From Streptomyces sp. GS7 (GTDB lineage Bacteria; Actinomycetota; Actinomycetes; Streptomycetales; Streptomycetaceae), in assembly GCF_009834125.1 (NCBI RefSeq), contig NZ_CP047146.1:8772501-8836500 (forward strand): 64,000 bases of DNA, written 5' to 3'. Every line of letters starts with the position of its first letter. Positions within the stretch are counted from its first letter, which is position 1. The translations under genes and the position numbers were made by a program. This document shows, in pieces, positions 24,531-33,880 of this stretch. The notes under the pieces were generated by a model that did not search any database, was not told where the DNA came from, and saw nothing but the letters and a program-made list of their open reading frames with translations.

Positions 24531-26157
24531 GGACGCACCGGGCCTCGTCTCAGTCGAGCGGACGGGGCCAGGCCGTAGCTGGGCCCGTCGTCTTCAGACG
24601 GTCGCGGTAGTCAACATCACCCTCGGATTCATCCTCGTGCCGTCAGCGGTGGCCAGCCCCTGGTACTGCTACATCCCCATGGTCTGCGAGGCGAAAGCGG
24701 CGATCGACTTCGCTTCGGACCCGTTGGGCTTCCTGCTGCAAAAGCTCACAGAAGCCAACTTGTGGTTCCTGACCAAGTTGGTTGAGCTGATGCAGAACAC
24801 GTCGAAAATCGACCTGACGTCGCCTGGCTTTTTGCAGCAGTACGCCATCATCTTCGCCGCAAGCTCGATCATGACGGTGGCACTGTGGCTCATTGCAGTG
24901 GCCAAGCGTGCGGTGCGCGGGGTGTCTCTTGCCCAAGCCGTCGGTGAGGCCATCGGCTTCCTGATGCTCCAGTTCGTCGTCAACGCCATCACACCTGGCG
25001 CTATTGCCCTGCTGCTAAAGGTGATTGATGACGTCACGGGCATCTTCGAGCCGTATGCCATCAAGAACTTCCGACCGTTCCTGGAGACCGTGCTCAAGGT
25101 CCTGGCGGCGAACCCAAGCCAGGGCGTGGGCCAGCTCCTGACCGTCAACTCGCTCATGCTGCTCTCCGTCCTGCTGATGTGGGTGGAGCTGCTAATCCGC
25201 AGCGCCGCCATCTATGTCGCTGTGGCGCTCGGCCCGATCGTCAACAGCGCTCTCGTGGACCGGGACTTGTGGAGCAAGAGCAAGAAGTGGTTCGCAGCAC
25301 TTTTCGCCTTGGGCTTGAGCAAACCTGTCCTATTCGCCCTGCTCGGCCTGGGTGGAGCGATCTTCAGCGACACGACGGGCAACTTGTCCGACTCGGTTTC
25401 CAGGACACTGGTCGGCGCGCTGATCCTGTTCCTCGCCGTCTTCGCCAGCGCCACCCTCTACAAGTGGCTGCCGGCCTTCGGTGATGACATGGCGGCGCTG
25501 CACCACGATCGAAAGGCCGCGCAGTCCTCTGGGCCGGCGGCTGCCGTTGACGGCCCGGCTCAGCACGCCAATCGCGCCATGAGCACACACATCCAGGACT
25601 CGTTGGTTAGCGGGAAATCCGCCGGATCCGCAGGCTCTGTTTCAGCGGCTGGCGGCAAAGGCGCCGCCTCTTCGGCGGTCGGACGGGCCGGTACGGCAAG
25701 CGCCAAGACTGCGGCTTCCGGTACCGGGGCCGGTGTGGCGGCGGCCGGTCCGGCTGCTCCTGTGGCTGCTGCTAAGGCAGGTTTCGATCTGGCCAAGGCC
25801 AAGGTGTCGTCCTCGCCCGGAATGCAAGGAGCCGATGCGTCGAATGGTGGGGCGGGCCAGGGGCAAGGCAGTGACCCATCCGGCGCTCCGGCTGCTGCGC
25901 GGGCCCGGGGGACCGGCTCTGATCCGGTCGTCGGTTCAGGCGGGCAGTCCACCCGGCCGTCGTCCCAGGGGGCTCCGGCGTCTGCACGCAGCCAGCCCGC
26001 CGGATCGGGGCCCGTCGTTGGACCTGCCCCCGCCCAGGGACCCCCGCAGGCTCCGTCGTCTCCGTCTGCTCCCTCACGTCCCGCGCCACCGCTCCCGCCG
26101 ACGCAGCCGTCTGGCGGTGGGGCGCCCATCAAGCCGCCTACCAGCAAGGACAAGTGA
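24511..26157 (+). CDS. VirB6/TrbL-like polytopic channel protein
   Basis: About 548 residues from ATG 24511 (GTG 24502 is possible). An N-terminal hydrophobic segment is followed by six or so membrane helices between residues 100 and 330, including GLSKPVLFALLGLGGAIF, a typical VirB6/TrbL central region. The last 200 residues are Ala/Ser/Gly/Pro-rich and probably cytoplasmic and disordered. It is the central membrane component of the transfer channel. It overlaps the VirB8-like gene by 20 bases. Confidence 0.82.
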   Translation: MRLRLREDAPGLVSVERTGPGRSWARRLQTVAVVNITLGFILVPSAVASPWYCYIPMVCEAKAAIDFASDPLGFLLQKLTEANLWFLTKLVELMQNTSKIDLTSPGFLQQYAIIFAASSIMTVALWLIAVAKRAVRGVSLAQAVGEAIGFLMLQFVVNAITPGAIALLLKVIDDVTGIFEPYAIKNFRPFLETVLKVLAANPSQGVGQLLTVNSLMLLSVLLMWVELLIRSAAIYVAVALGPIVNSALVDRDLWSKSKKWFAALFALGLSKPVLFALLGLGGAIFSDTTGNLSDSVSRTLVGALILFLAVFASATLYKWLPAFGDDMAALHHDRKAAQSSGPAAAVDGPAQHANRAMSTHIQDSLVSGKSAGSAGSVSAAGGKGAASSAVGRAGTASAKTAASGTGAGVAAAGPAAPVAAAKAGFDLAKAKVSSSPGMQGADASNGGAGQGQGSDPSGAPAAARARGTGSDPVVGSGGQSTRPSSQGAPASARSQPAGSGPVVGPAPAQGPPQAPSSPSAPSRPAPPLPPTQPSGGGAPIKPPTSKDK

Positions 26158-26160
26158 TCC

Positions 26161-27681
26161 ATGTCTACGTATCAGTTCGGAAAGCACAGGCCGACGGGGT
26201 TGGTGGGCCGTAGGGACCTCGGCGAGCAGGTCGTCCTCGGGTGCGGGGCAGGTGGCGGCATCATGTGCGGCTTCCTCTTCAACAGCGTGCCCCTGCTGGC
26301 TGGTGTGGGCCTGGTCCTGCCGATCGCCCTCGCGCTCGTGATTGTGTACATGCCCTACCGGCCGAAGGGCACGACGCAACGTCGCACGATCTACCGGTGG
26401 TGGCGGATCAACCGCTATTACAAGAAGGCTACGGCCCGTACCGGCGGAGTGTGGGCCTCCCCCGCGGTGGAGGCCGGCGTGCGCCGTGATGGGACTCCGC
26501 CGGACGCCGCTCTGACAGAGCCGGAGGGTATCGCCGGGATGACCTGGGTGCCCGCAACCGTGCGCGGTCAGCAGGCTGTAGTGGTGCTCCAGCCCGAGGC
26601 CGGGTGCGTTACTGCCACCCTGGAGATCGCTTCCCCCGGGCTGGGAGGCAAGGAAGTGGGGGAACAGGTCGTCGCCCTGGAGCGCTGGGGCGAACTGCTA
26701 GATGCCTTCGGCAACGTTGAGGAACACCCGGTGAAGAGGATCCAGGTCCTCGCCCGGCAGATGAAGTCGGACCCCTACGCCCATCAAAAGTTCATCGCGC
26801 AGCGCGACGAGTCCGCAGCGACGGCCGACGCTCCGCAGTGGCTGAAGGACTCGTACGACGTGCTCGCCAACGCCGTGTCCACGTCCGCCGAGGAGCACCG
26901 CTACTACATCACCATCCACGCCAAGTTCACCCGCGACTTGGCGGCCGAAGGCGCGGCCCGGGGCACTGGCGACGAAGGGGTCGCCGCCGCGATGGCCGCG
27001 TACCTTGAAGAACTGTGGTCCCGCGCGGAGGACGCTGGCCTCTCGGTGATCGCGCCTCTGGACGAGGGCCGGATGGCCGCGTACATCCGCAACTCCTACG
27101 ACCCGGACCACGCCATCTGGGACACCGGCCTCCCGCAGGCTCACGCGTTCCCCCGCAATGTCGACGTTCGCCGTGGGGCACACGTGGCCACCCGCGCCGC
27201 GGGTTCCACCGATAGCTGGTTCCACGCCACGGCGGCCGTCGTCGGATGGCCCACCACGCCCGTCGGCCCGGATTTCCTGTCGCCTCTTCTCATCGGGATG
27301 CCCGACGTGATCCGCACCATCGCGATCACCCAGCAGCTGGAGCCGAACGACAAGGCCGTGGAACGGATGCTCGCAGAGGACACGAACAACCTGGCGGAGA
27401 TGGACCGCGACCGTAAGCGCGGCAAGAACATCGACCCTCGGGACCGGGTCGCGGCGGACGCCACCGGATCGCGGGGCATGGCCCTGGCCTCCTCGGGCGC
27501 GGCCGGCTCCGCCGTCGTCGGGTACATCACCATCTCCTCGCGCAGCGCCTCGGAGCTGGAGCGCACGAAGCGGACGACCGCTTCCCGTGCCCGCAATGCC
27601 CACCTCCGGATCGAATGGCTCGACCTCGAACACGCAAGGGCCTTCGCCACCACTCTCCCTCTCGCCGGAGGCATCAAGTGA
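26161..27681 (+). CDS. SCO6880-type conjugation protein (VirB4 N-terminal half / PrgI-like)
   Basis: A 506-residue protein. Two N-terminal membrane helices (about residues 28-64) are followed by a soluble domain that carries no Walker motif but resembles the N-terminal VirB4 region (GYITISSRSASELERTKRTTASRARNAHLRIEWLDLEHARAFATTLPLA). The ATPase half is the next gene, with a GTGA overlap at 27678. Together they correspond to one VirB4/TraU protein split in two. Family name by resemblance to the actinobacterial SCO6880 family. Confidence 0.82.
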   Translation: MSTYQFGKHRPTGLVGRRDLGEQVVLGCGAGGGIMCGFLFNSVPLLAGVGLVLPIALALVIVYMPYRPKGTTQRRTIYRWWRINRYYKKATARTGGVWASPAVEAGVRRDGTPPDAALTEPEGIAGMTWVPATVRGQQAVVVLQPEAGCVTATLEIASPGLGGKEVGEQVVALERWGELLDAFGNVEEHPVKRIQVLARQMKSDPYAHQKFIAQRDESAATADAPQWLKDSYDVLANAVSTSAEEHRYYITIHAKFTRDLAAEGAARGTGDEGVAAAMAAYLEELWSRAEDAGLSVIAPLDEGRMAAYIRNSYDPDHAIWDTGLPQAHAFPRNVDVRRGAHVATRAAGSTDSWFHATAAVVGWPTTPVGPDFLSPLLIGMPDVIRTIAITQQLEPNDKAVERMLAEDTNNLAEMDRDRKRGKNIDPRDRVAADATGSRGMALASSGAAGSAVVGYITISSRSASELERTKRTTASRARNAHLRIEWLDLEHARAFATTLPLAGGIK

Positions 27682-29114
27682 ACCTGCTCGATCTCGCCCC
27701 GCTGTCCCCGATGCACGAGACGGTGCGCCGCCCGCTCTACACGGAGACGACTACCAGTCAGGCCCTGTACCTTCCCATCGCGCCGCCGACCCTCGGTACC
27801 GCGGGCGCGATCATCGGCCGGGAGCTGTATTCAGGGAAGGCGTTCATTTACTGCCCCTTCTCCTCGTTCGGCGACGGCCTGCCCGGCGGGAACATGATCG
27901 TTCTCGGCGACACCGGCCGGGGGAAGTCCGCGCTCACCAAGACCTACGCCGGGCGGCAGATCCGCCTGGGCCGTCAGGTGGTCGTGCTCGACACCAAGGA
28001 ACAAACGGAGCGCGAGGAGGGCGAGTGGGCCGCCCTCGGACGCTCACTGACCGGCACGGACCCAGTGAAATTCGCCCCGGGTGGCGGTCCCGGTGCCTCA
28101 TGCATCAACCCGATGGACCCCGCCATCGCAGGCAAACGACAGGTCGAGTTGGTTCGGACGATCCTAGAACTCGGCCTCGGCAAGCCCCTGGACGAATTCG
28201 CCGGCTCCGCGCTGCGCATAGCCATCCGCCGGGCCCACCAGCGGGCGGGTGACCTCGGCCGCACGCCTGTCCTGGCGGACGTCGCCGCCGCGCTCCGGTC
28301 ACCGGAGGAGTCCGACGCCACGGCCAAGAAGCGGACGCGGGACGAACTCCTCAGTGACGGTCTGGAGGCGTCCTACGTACTGGACCGGCTCTGCGGAAGC
28401 GAACAGGACACGGCGACCGGCGACCTCACGGGCATGCTCGACGGGCCGACCAGCCTAGGCGTAGACCTCGACGCCGACATGATCGTCTTCGATCTGACAA
28501 AGGTTCCCAGCGGCGGCGTCGCCATGACCATCCTCGTAGCCGTCATCAGCGTGTTCCTCGAAGAGGTGTGGCTGCGCCCGTTGTGTGAGTGCGGGACGGA
28601 GCCGAGCCAGCACGAACGCGTTGTGGTCGACGCCAAGTCCGGTGCCTGGGAACTCGGGCCGAACCCGGAATCGGGCTGCCGCCGCTACACCCAGCGCAAG
28701 CGCATCCTCGTCGCCGAGGAGGCATGGCACATCCTCGGAACTCCCCAACTCGCCTCGCTGCTGGAGCGGTTCCTCAAATTCGCGCGCGGCTACGGGCTGT
28801 CCTGCATTTTCATCGTCCACCACCTGAGCGACATCGACGACAGCCCGGAGACCCAAGCGGCCCTAAAGATGGCGGACACCATCGTCATCTACTCGCAGAA
28901 AAAGGCCGAGGCCGAAGAGACAGTGTCTCGGCTTGGCCTCCCATCCTGGACGGCCGAGCACATCATGCGCCTGCGCCGCGGGATCGCTCTGTGGAAGGTC
29001 GGGGAGGTCATCTATCCCGGCGTCCAACACCTCCTGGTCGAAGCCGAGACACACCTGTGCTTCAGCTCAGGCTCGATGAGGGACCTTGCCAACACCTCCC
29101 CGGACACCGAATGA
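27678..29114 (+). CDS. VirB4-like conjugative ATPase (motor domain)
   Basis: A 478-residue ATPase starting GTG 27678, overlapping the previous stop. Walker A is GDTGRGKS (residues 77-84). Walker B is ILVAEEAWH (about 343-351), followed by the VirB4/TraG-type GLSCIFIVHHLSDI. It energises assembly or substrate transfer in the T4SS-like machine. The separate N-terminal partner is encoded just upstream. Confidence 0.88.
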   Translation: MNLLDLAPLSPMHETVRRPLYTETTTSQALYLPIAPPTLGTAGAIIGRELYSGKAFIYCPFSSFGDGLPGGNMIVLGDTGRGKSALTKTYAGRQIRLGRQVVVLDTKEQTEREEGEWAALGRSLTGTDPVKFAPGGGPGASCINPMDPAIAGKRQVELVRTILELGLGKPLDEFAGSALRIAIRRAHQRAGDLGRTPVLADVAAALRSPEESDATAKKRTRDELLSDGLEASYVLDRLCGSEQDTATGDLTGMLDGPTSLGVDLDADMIVFDLTKVPSGGVAMTILVAVISVFLEEVWLRPLCECGTEPSQHERVVVDAKSGAWELGPNPESGCRRYTQRKRILVAEEAWHILGTPQLASLLERFLKFARGYGLSCIFIVHHLSDIDDSPETQAALKMADTIVIYSQKKAEAEETVSRLGLPSWTAEHIMRLRRGIALWKVGEVIYPGVQHLLVEAETHLCFSSGSMRDLANTSPDTE

Positions 29115-29497
29115 CCAGGTACCGCCACATCTCCGCCGCCACCCCCTTCCACGCAGATTCGGAGCGCGCCACCTCCATGACCATCACCACCGACGAGATC
29201 GCGCTCTCGGCCGACGAGCACGCGGCGCGACAGGACATCGACCAGCTGCACGCCGATGCCCTCGAACTCGCCCGCCGTACAAGGGCACTGGCCACTGTGC
29301 TGGACCACGGTGACTACTCCGCCGCGGGTGGCCGCGTCCGCACAGCAGTCACTCACATCTGGCGAGCGGCGGAAGATCTCCACAGCGCCTTCCACACGGC
29401 TCCGCCGCGCTGTGCCGGGCCCGATGCTTCGCTCTCCCGGCTCTGCGGCCGGCGGATGCGCTACCTCGCGGCCCGGGTCGCGCGGAGGGCCGAGTAG
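29111..29497 (+). CDS. Small helical protein of the transfer operon
   Basis: A 128-residue protein; ATG 29111 overlaps the ATPase stop, with an alternative ATG at 29177. Residues 30-70 (ADEHAARQDIDQLHADALELARRTRALATVLDHGD) form a probable coiled coil. No membrane segment. Family unknown; co-translation suggests an accessory to the ATPases. Confidence 0.65.
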   Translation: MTRYRHISAATPFHADSERATSMTITTDEIALSADEHAARQDIDQLHADALELARRTRALATVLDHGDYSAAGGRVRTAVTHIWRAAEDLHSAFHTAPPRCAGPDASLSRLCGRRMRYLAARVARRAE

Positions 29498-29760
29498 TGG
29501 ACTTCATGCCGAGCGGGATCTCCCTGGCCCTGTACGCCCTTGCTGGCGTGTGCGCGGTTGCCCTGGTGACGCTCTGGGCCCTGACAAACCGGGGCCGACA
29601 TAACGCCGGGTTCGCATCCAAGGGGCAGCTCAAACGCCAGATGTCGGCCAAGACGGTTATCAAGGCCACGGAGATCCGCCCCTCCCTTACCCGCGGTGAA
29701 GACCACCCCGACCGCACATCAGCGGTGAGCCTCGCGAAGAACAGTTCCGCCGGTTCCTGA
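29497..29760 (+). CDS. Small membrane protein, putative anchor of the coupling protein
   Basis: An 87-residue protein starting GTG 29497, one base overlapping the previous stop. One membrane helix (about residues 7-28, ISLALYALAGVCAVALVTLWAL) is followed by a basic cytoplasmic segment (GFASKGQLKRQMSAKTVIKATEIRPSL). VirD4 proteins normally have such a segment fused at their N-terminus; the ATPase 36 bases downstream lacks it. I infer a split coupling protein. Confidence 0.7.
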   Translation: MDFMPSGISLALYALAGVCAVALVTLWALTNRGRHNAGFASKGQLKRQMSAKTVIKATEIRPSLTRGEDHPDRTSAVSLAKNSSAGS

Positions 29761-29796
29761 CCCGCCGCCTCGCCTCACCTCGTTCCGGAGCACGTC

Positions 29797-31242
29797 ATGC
29801 GCCACCCCCTCAATCCTCACGACTTCGGCTATTCGCTGGGTACCTCGCAACGCCCGAAGGGCGTAGAGCTGTGGTCCCGCGCCGACAAGACATGCCGGGT
29901 CATCGGCCCCATGGGCAGCGGAAAAACGCTGAGGTTCTTCGCCCCAACCATCCGCAACTGGGCCGGACCGGTCCTGGCCACCTCGACCAAGCCGGACCTG
30001 GTGGAACTGACCCTCGATGCACGGCGGCGCGATGGCCGACCGGTCATGGTCTTCGACCCACAGAACATCGCTCCCTCTCTCCCCAAGTTCCGTTGGACGC
30101 CGATCACGGGCGCGTCCGAGACCGAGATCGCGATGATGCGGGCCAAAGCGTTCGTCGCCGGCTCCAGGACCCCCGGGTCCGCCACACAGTCCAGCGAAGG
30201 CAGCACCTTCTACAAGGGACAGGCGTCAAAGATCCTCGCCGCGTTCTTCCACGCCGCAGCTCTCGACGGCGCCAATCTGGACTGGGTGCTGAAGTGGGCG
30301 CGAAAGTTGACTGACCCCGCACCGCTCGGCATCCTCAACGCCCACCCCGGCGCCGGCCCCGGCTGGGCGGACATGCTCCGCACGGCCACGACCGGCGACA
30401 GCCGTACCGTCGGCAACACCGCCGCGACCCTCGATGCAGCCCTTGAACCCCTCATGCACCAGTCGGTGATCCGGGCTCTGCAAGGAGATGGAGAGGACCC
30501 TACGGACTTCCACGAGTTCCTTGACGCTGAAGGCACCATTTATCTGCTCGGCAAGGACAGCGAAGTGAACAGCGTCGCTCCGCTGACCACGGCGATAGCT
30601 GAAGGCCTACTAGACCTCGCCGAGGCTCACGCCCTCGCGTCCCCAGCAGGGCGTCTCGACCCGGCCCTCCTGGCGGCCCTGGACGAGGCGCCGAATATCG
30701 CGCCGATCCCCTCTCTGCGCCAACGTGTCGCCGACGGCCGGGGCCGAGGCATCACGGTGATCTACGGCCTTCAAGGGTGGGCGTCCGCCATCGCCCGCTT
30801 CGGCGAGGACACAGCGAACGAGCTGGCGGCATTCACCAACCACGTCGTGGTGTTCGGTGGAGCGAAGGACCCCGTCTTCCTCAAGGACATGTCCGACCTG
30901 TGCGGACAGGTCGAGCGGGAACGCACCACAAAGACCACTACCGGGGGAGACCGCGGCGGCCACTCGACCGCTACTCACATGGCGTTGGAACCGGTCCTGC
31001 GCGGGGACGAGATCAGGGCTCTTCCCGAAGGTCACGCCTTGGTGCTCGCGGACAACCTCCCGCCAGTCGTCACCCGTCTCGATGGCATGTGGACCTGGGC
31101 GTCCTGGGCCGAGATCGAAGGTCGCGTACGGGACCTTCGATCTGCGAATGAGGCGGAGCGCTCCCGGCAGGCCGCCGAGCAGAAGAGGCAGGCCGAGGCT
31201 CATGCCGCTGCCTGGGCAAAGCGTCAGGGAGTCGCCGCGTGA
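29797..31242 (+). CDS. VirD4/TraG-type coupling ATPase
   Basis: A 481-residue soluble ATPase. Walker A is GPMGSGKT (residues 37-44). Walker B is LLAALDEAPNIAPI, followed by the TraG-family GRGITVIYGLQGWASAIARFGED. A TraG-like C-terminal region (FTNHVVVFGGAKDP, DLCGQVERERTT) and a coiled-coil tail follow. It links the relaxase-DNA complex to the channel. No transmembrane segment is present; the likely anchor is the preceding 87-residue protein. Confidence 0.88.
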   Translation: MRHPLNPHDFGYSLGTSQRPKGVELWSRADKTCRVIGPMGSGKTLRFFAPTIRNWAGPVLATSTKPDLVELTLDARRRDGRPVMVFDPQNIAPSLPKFRWTPITGASETEIAMMRAKAFVAGSRTPGSATQSSEGSTFYKGQASKILAAFFHAAALDGANLDWVLKWARKLTDPAPLGILNAHPGAGPGWADMLRTATTGDSRTVGNTAATLDAALEPLMHQSVIRALQGDGEDPTDFHEFLDAEGTIYLLGKDSEVNSVAPLTTAIAEGLLDLAEAHALASPAGRLDPALLAALDEAPNIAPIPSLRQRVADGRGRGITVIYGLQGWASAIARFGEDTANELAAFTNHVVVFGGAKDPVFLKDMSDLCGQVERERTTKTTTGGDRGGHSTATHMALEPVLRGDEIRALPEGHALVLADNLPPVVTRLDGMWTWASWAEIEGRVRDLRSANEAERSRQAAEQKRQAEAHAAAWAKRQGVAA

Positions 31243-31712
31243 CCACGAACCCCCTTGCCCGCCTGACGCCCTTCCCGGAACCGCCTTCGCTAATCGCCGA
31301 GTACCTCGCGGAGAGGGCAGTGGTGCAGTCGGTGGTGGACGGCCCAGCGCCGTGGGACATCGGTGCGCTGACTCAGGAGTTGGTCGACGCCATGTCGGTA
31401 TGGCTGGACGCGGTGTGCAGGTGGCTGAACGCGTCCTACGCCTGGCAGCCGCACCAGGTCATTCCACCGTGCTGGACGGAACATGATCACCTTCCGTACG
31501 AGGTCGCCGCGTTCGCCTTCGCCCGGATCGACGCCTACAACGACGCCGGAAGTGTGATCGTCTGGCACGAGCAGTACGACCGCTTCGTCACCCGGATGAA
31601 CAACGCCCTCGGCAAAACCGCCGACGATTGCCGCGCAGGCAAGCACGACGCCCGCCCGTCCCGATTCGCCCTCGCCTCCTGGCCCACGCGGGTAGAAGAG
31701 GAGCTGGTCTGA
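31239..31712 (+). CDS. DUF4913-like protein
   Basis: A 157-residue protein with GTGA overlap to the coupling protein. The pattern of Trp, one Cys and His (WLNASYAWQPHQVIPPCWTEHDHLPYEVAAFAFARIDAY...WHEQYDRFVTRMNNALGKTADDCRAGKHDARP) matches the DUF4913 proteins that accompany actinobacterial transfer genes. Function unknown. Confidence 0.7.
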   Translation: MTTNPLARLTPFPEPPSLIAEYLAERAVVQSVVDGPAPWDIGALTQELVDAMSVWLDAVCRWLNASYAWQPHQVIPPCWTEHDHLPYEVAAFAFARIDAYNDAGSVIVWHEQYDRFVTRMNNALGKTADDCRAGKHDARPSRFALASWPTRVEEELV

Positions 31713-32161
31713 TGCATCCCGAGCCCCACGTGACCTTCGCCTCCGACCCCCGCCGCGGACTAGTGGCCCGGAGCGGGTGGGAGCAGGAGGAAGCTCGAAC
31801 TGTCCTGCGTGACCTCGGCTGGGAGTGGGACGAGCACGTCCACGCGATGATGCCGCCAGACGACGCCGACCCCTCGGACGCCGGAGTGCAAGCTGTGCTG
31901 GAACTGCACCGTCACGGGCACCTGACGGGCTACCGCCACGGCCCTTACGGCACGCTGCAATTCCGGCTCGCCGAGGCGGACCGTGTCTTCACCCAGATCA
32001 TCGCGGGGAAGCCCTCGGCCGCCACAAACAGGCCGGAGACACCTGACGACGGTCCATCTCGGCGGGCCACGGGAGGCACTCCTCCGTCGTACGCGGACAA
32101 GTACGCAGGGAACGTCGACAACGAGGCCCCGGGGCGGCTCACCACGACGCCCGAGCTGTGA
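31712..32161 (+). CDS. Hypothetical last gene of the transfer operon
   Basis: A 149-residue protein; ATG 31712 shares a base with the previous TGA. The first 95 residues are ordered (ARSGWEQEEARTVLRDLGWEWDEHVHAMMPPDDADPSDAGVQAVLELHRHGHLTGYRHGPYGTLQF), the rest is polar and probably disordered. No family recognised. A strong terminator follows. Confidence 0.65.
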   Translation: MHPEPHVTFASDPRRGLVARSGWEQEEARTVLRDLGWEWDEHVHAMMPPDDADPSDAGVQAVLELHRHGHLTGYRHGPYGTLQFRLAEADRVFTQIIAGKPSAATNRPETPDDGPSRRATGGTPPSYADKYAGNVDNEAPGRLTTTPEL

Positions 32162-32532
32162 AGCACCTTGGCCAGAGGTGAGCTGGCCCACGCTTCCCGA
32201 GCACACCGCTCTCGCGCGCCGCCGCATTGTCAGACACAGTGGGTACGTTCGGGTGTGCACACAGGCGAAGGTGCCCCGCCCCAGCTGACCGGGGGCGGGG
32301 CACCTTCATGTGGTGGGTCAGTGTAGGTTCCCGCGCTCCGAGGCCAATTGGCCCCTAACGACCTGCGGGTTTACCCGCAGCAGCTGTACGGAGTCGGGAT
32401 GCCTTCCCGGAGTTCGTGGCCACTTCCTACGGGCCGAAGGCCGTTGGTGGGGCGTTGACCTGCGCAGACCTGCCGTTGGCCTCCGAGTGGCCCTGGATGC
32501 TGGGAAGTGGCCCCGTTTCCGGGAACCTACAG
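32162..32532. other. Convergent intergenic region after the transfer operon
   Basis: 371 bases between the transfer operon and the minus-strand DUF397 gene. It holds the terminator at 32268-32306. The remaining 225 bases show no gene or repeat that I can support. Confidence 0.6.
32268..32306. terminator. 15-bp hairpin ending the transfer operon
   Basis: 32268-32282 pairs perfectly with 32292-32306; the stem starts with AA and ends with TT, so it can work from either side. Confidence 0.85.
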
Positions 32533-32736
32533 TCAGGCGCGGAAGTACCCGTCGCGAACGCCGGCGATGAACGCCGAGTACGCGTCCGGCGGGAAGGCCA
32601 GAGCCGGCCCTTCAGGGTTTTTGCTGTCCCGAACGGGGACAACGCCCCTCAGGTTGTGCGCGACCTCGACGCACTGGGAGTTGCCCCCGGAGTACTTGGA
32701 CTTGAAGTACTTCGCGCCGGTCAGGTCAACGTTCAT
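32533..32736 (-). CDS. DUF397 protein
   Basis: A 67-residue protein with the DUF397 signature (KYFKSKYSGGNSQCVEVA ... VPVRDSKNPEGPALAFPPDAYSAFIAGV). It overlaps the XRE gene by 4 bases. In Streptomyces, DUF397 proteins pair with an XRE/DUF5753 regulator in WhiJ/BldB-type systems that affect development and antibiotic production and in some cases act like toxin-antitoxin pairs. Confidence 0.93.
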   Translation of the reverse strand: MNVDLTGAKYFKSKYSGGNSQCVEVAHNLRGVVPVRDSKNPEGPALAFPPDAYSAFIAGVRDGYFRA

Positions 32737-33599
32737 GATTGGAGCTCCTCCAGTTGTTCTCGTAGAAACTGCTGCGAGTCCCCATGAGTGAGGGACACAG
32801 AAGCGATGGACTCGAACTCGTCCGACTGAACGTCGAACAGCTCGGGGTCTTCGGTATGGCTTCCGCCGCCTGGCCCGTCGATGCTGGTCACTGACGGCCA
32901 GGGATGCGCGAACGACAGCAGTGTGAACGCGCCGTCGGCGCCATACGCCGGATGCGTAGTCAACGGGATGATCTGGATGGTAACGCCCGGGAGTTCGGAG
33001 TAGTCGATCATCTGGCGCAGCTGCTCGCGCATCACTATGGTGCCGGACTTGAAGTGCGCTTTGAGCGCGGTCTCGTGCACCAAGGCGTGTACCTGCACCG
33101 GGACGTCGCGCGTAAACACCTCCTGCCTGCCGGTACGGATTGCAACAAGCCTCTTCACTGGACGCTCAGATGGTGCGGCGCCCTCGCGAGAGATGATCTC
33201 CCTTGCGTAGCCCGGAGCTTGAAGCAGACCCGGAATTACGGTGGGGTGATGGGTTCGGATGGTCGTCGCTTCCGATTCCAGCTCGATGAAGTCCAGATAC
33301 GCCTGGCTGACGAACGGTGCGTACGGCGCCCACCATCCCGTGCCGAGCGGCACTTCCGCGGCCTCGGCAACGGCCTCGATCGCCGCTTCATCGTCGAATT
33401 CGTACAACTTGGCGAAGGTCCGAACCCGCTCCGCCTTGACCGGGTAGACACCACGCTCCATGCGGGACAGCTGTGGACCGTCCAGGCCAACCAGCTTCGC
33501 GGCATCGCGTGGCTTCAAGCCAGCGGCTTCGCGCCAGAGGCGCAACTGGCCGCCAACCCTGCGTCGTTTAACCGGCTCGGTCGCCCGTTTCTGCGTCAT
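32733..33599 (-). CDS. XRE/DUF5753 regulator (WhiJ-like)
   Basis: A 288-residue protein. An N-terminal HTH (about residues 15-75, LRLWREAAGLKPRDAAKLVGLDGPQLSRMERGVYPVK) precedes the DUF5753 domain (TTIRTHHPTVIPGLLQAPGYAREII ... DYSELPGVTIQIIPLTTHPAYGADGAFTLLSF). ATG 33599. With the DUF397 gene it forms a WhiJ-type pair at the edge of the lanthipeptide cluster and could repress the plus-strand genes starting at 33881. Confidence 0.92.
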   Translation of the reverse strand: MTQKRATEPVKRRRVGGQLRLWREAAGLKPRDAAKLVGLDGPQLSRMERGVYPVKAERVRTFAKLYEFDDEAAIEAVAEAAEVPLGTGWWAPYAPFVSQAYLDFIELESEATTIRTHHPTVIPGLLQAPGYAREIISREGAAPSERPVKRLVAIRTGRQEVFTRDVPVQVHALVHETALKAHFKSGTIVMREQLRQMIDYSELPGVTIQIIPLTTHPAYGADGAFTLLSFAHPWPSVTSIDGPGGGSHTEDPELFDVQSDEFESIASVSLTHGDSQQFLREQLEELQS

Positions 33600-33880
33600 G
33601 GAGGAAGTCTGGCACTCCTCAGGCGCTTTGGAAATACAACAAGCGGTTGCCTCCTTTTGTAACTCCTGCTTACACGTTGCAAGTTGGCTTGCAATTGGAG
33701 CATGCTGGCGATGGGCAGTGACGCGAGGTCACCTTGTGATCACCGACGGCAGAGGTGCTGCCCAACTTCCGTCGTGCGACTGGGCGTTGATGGGCTCCAG
33801 CTCGCGCGGCATCACGTGGCCGTGCCTTCTATGAGAGGCGGGGGTACGGCCACGTCTTCCCCCGCTTGCTGGAGGCGACG

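Noticed and set aside
32310..32570. Plus-strand gene after the transfer-operon terminator
   Set aside because: Overlaps the DUF397 gene on the other strand, which has a clear signature; no ribosome site.
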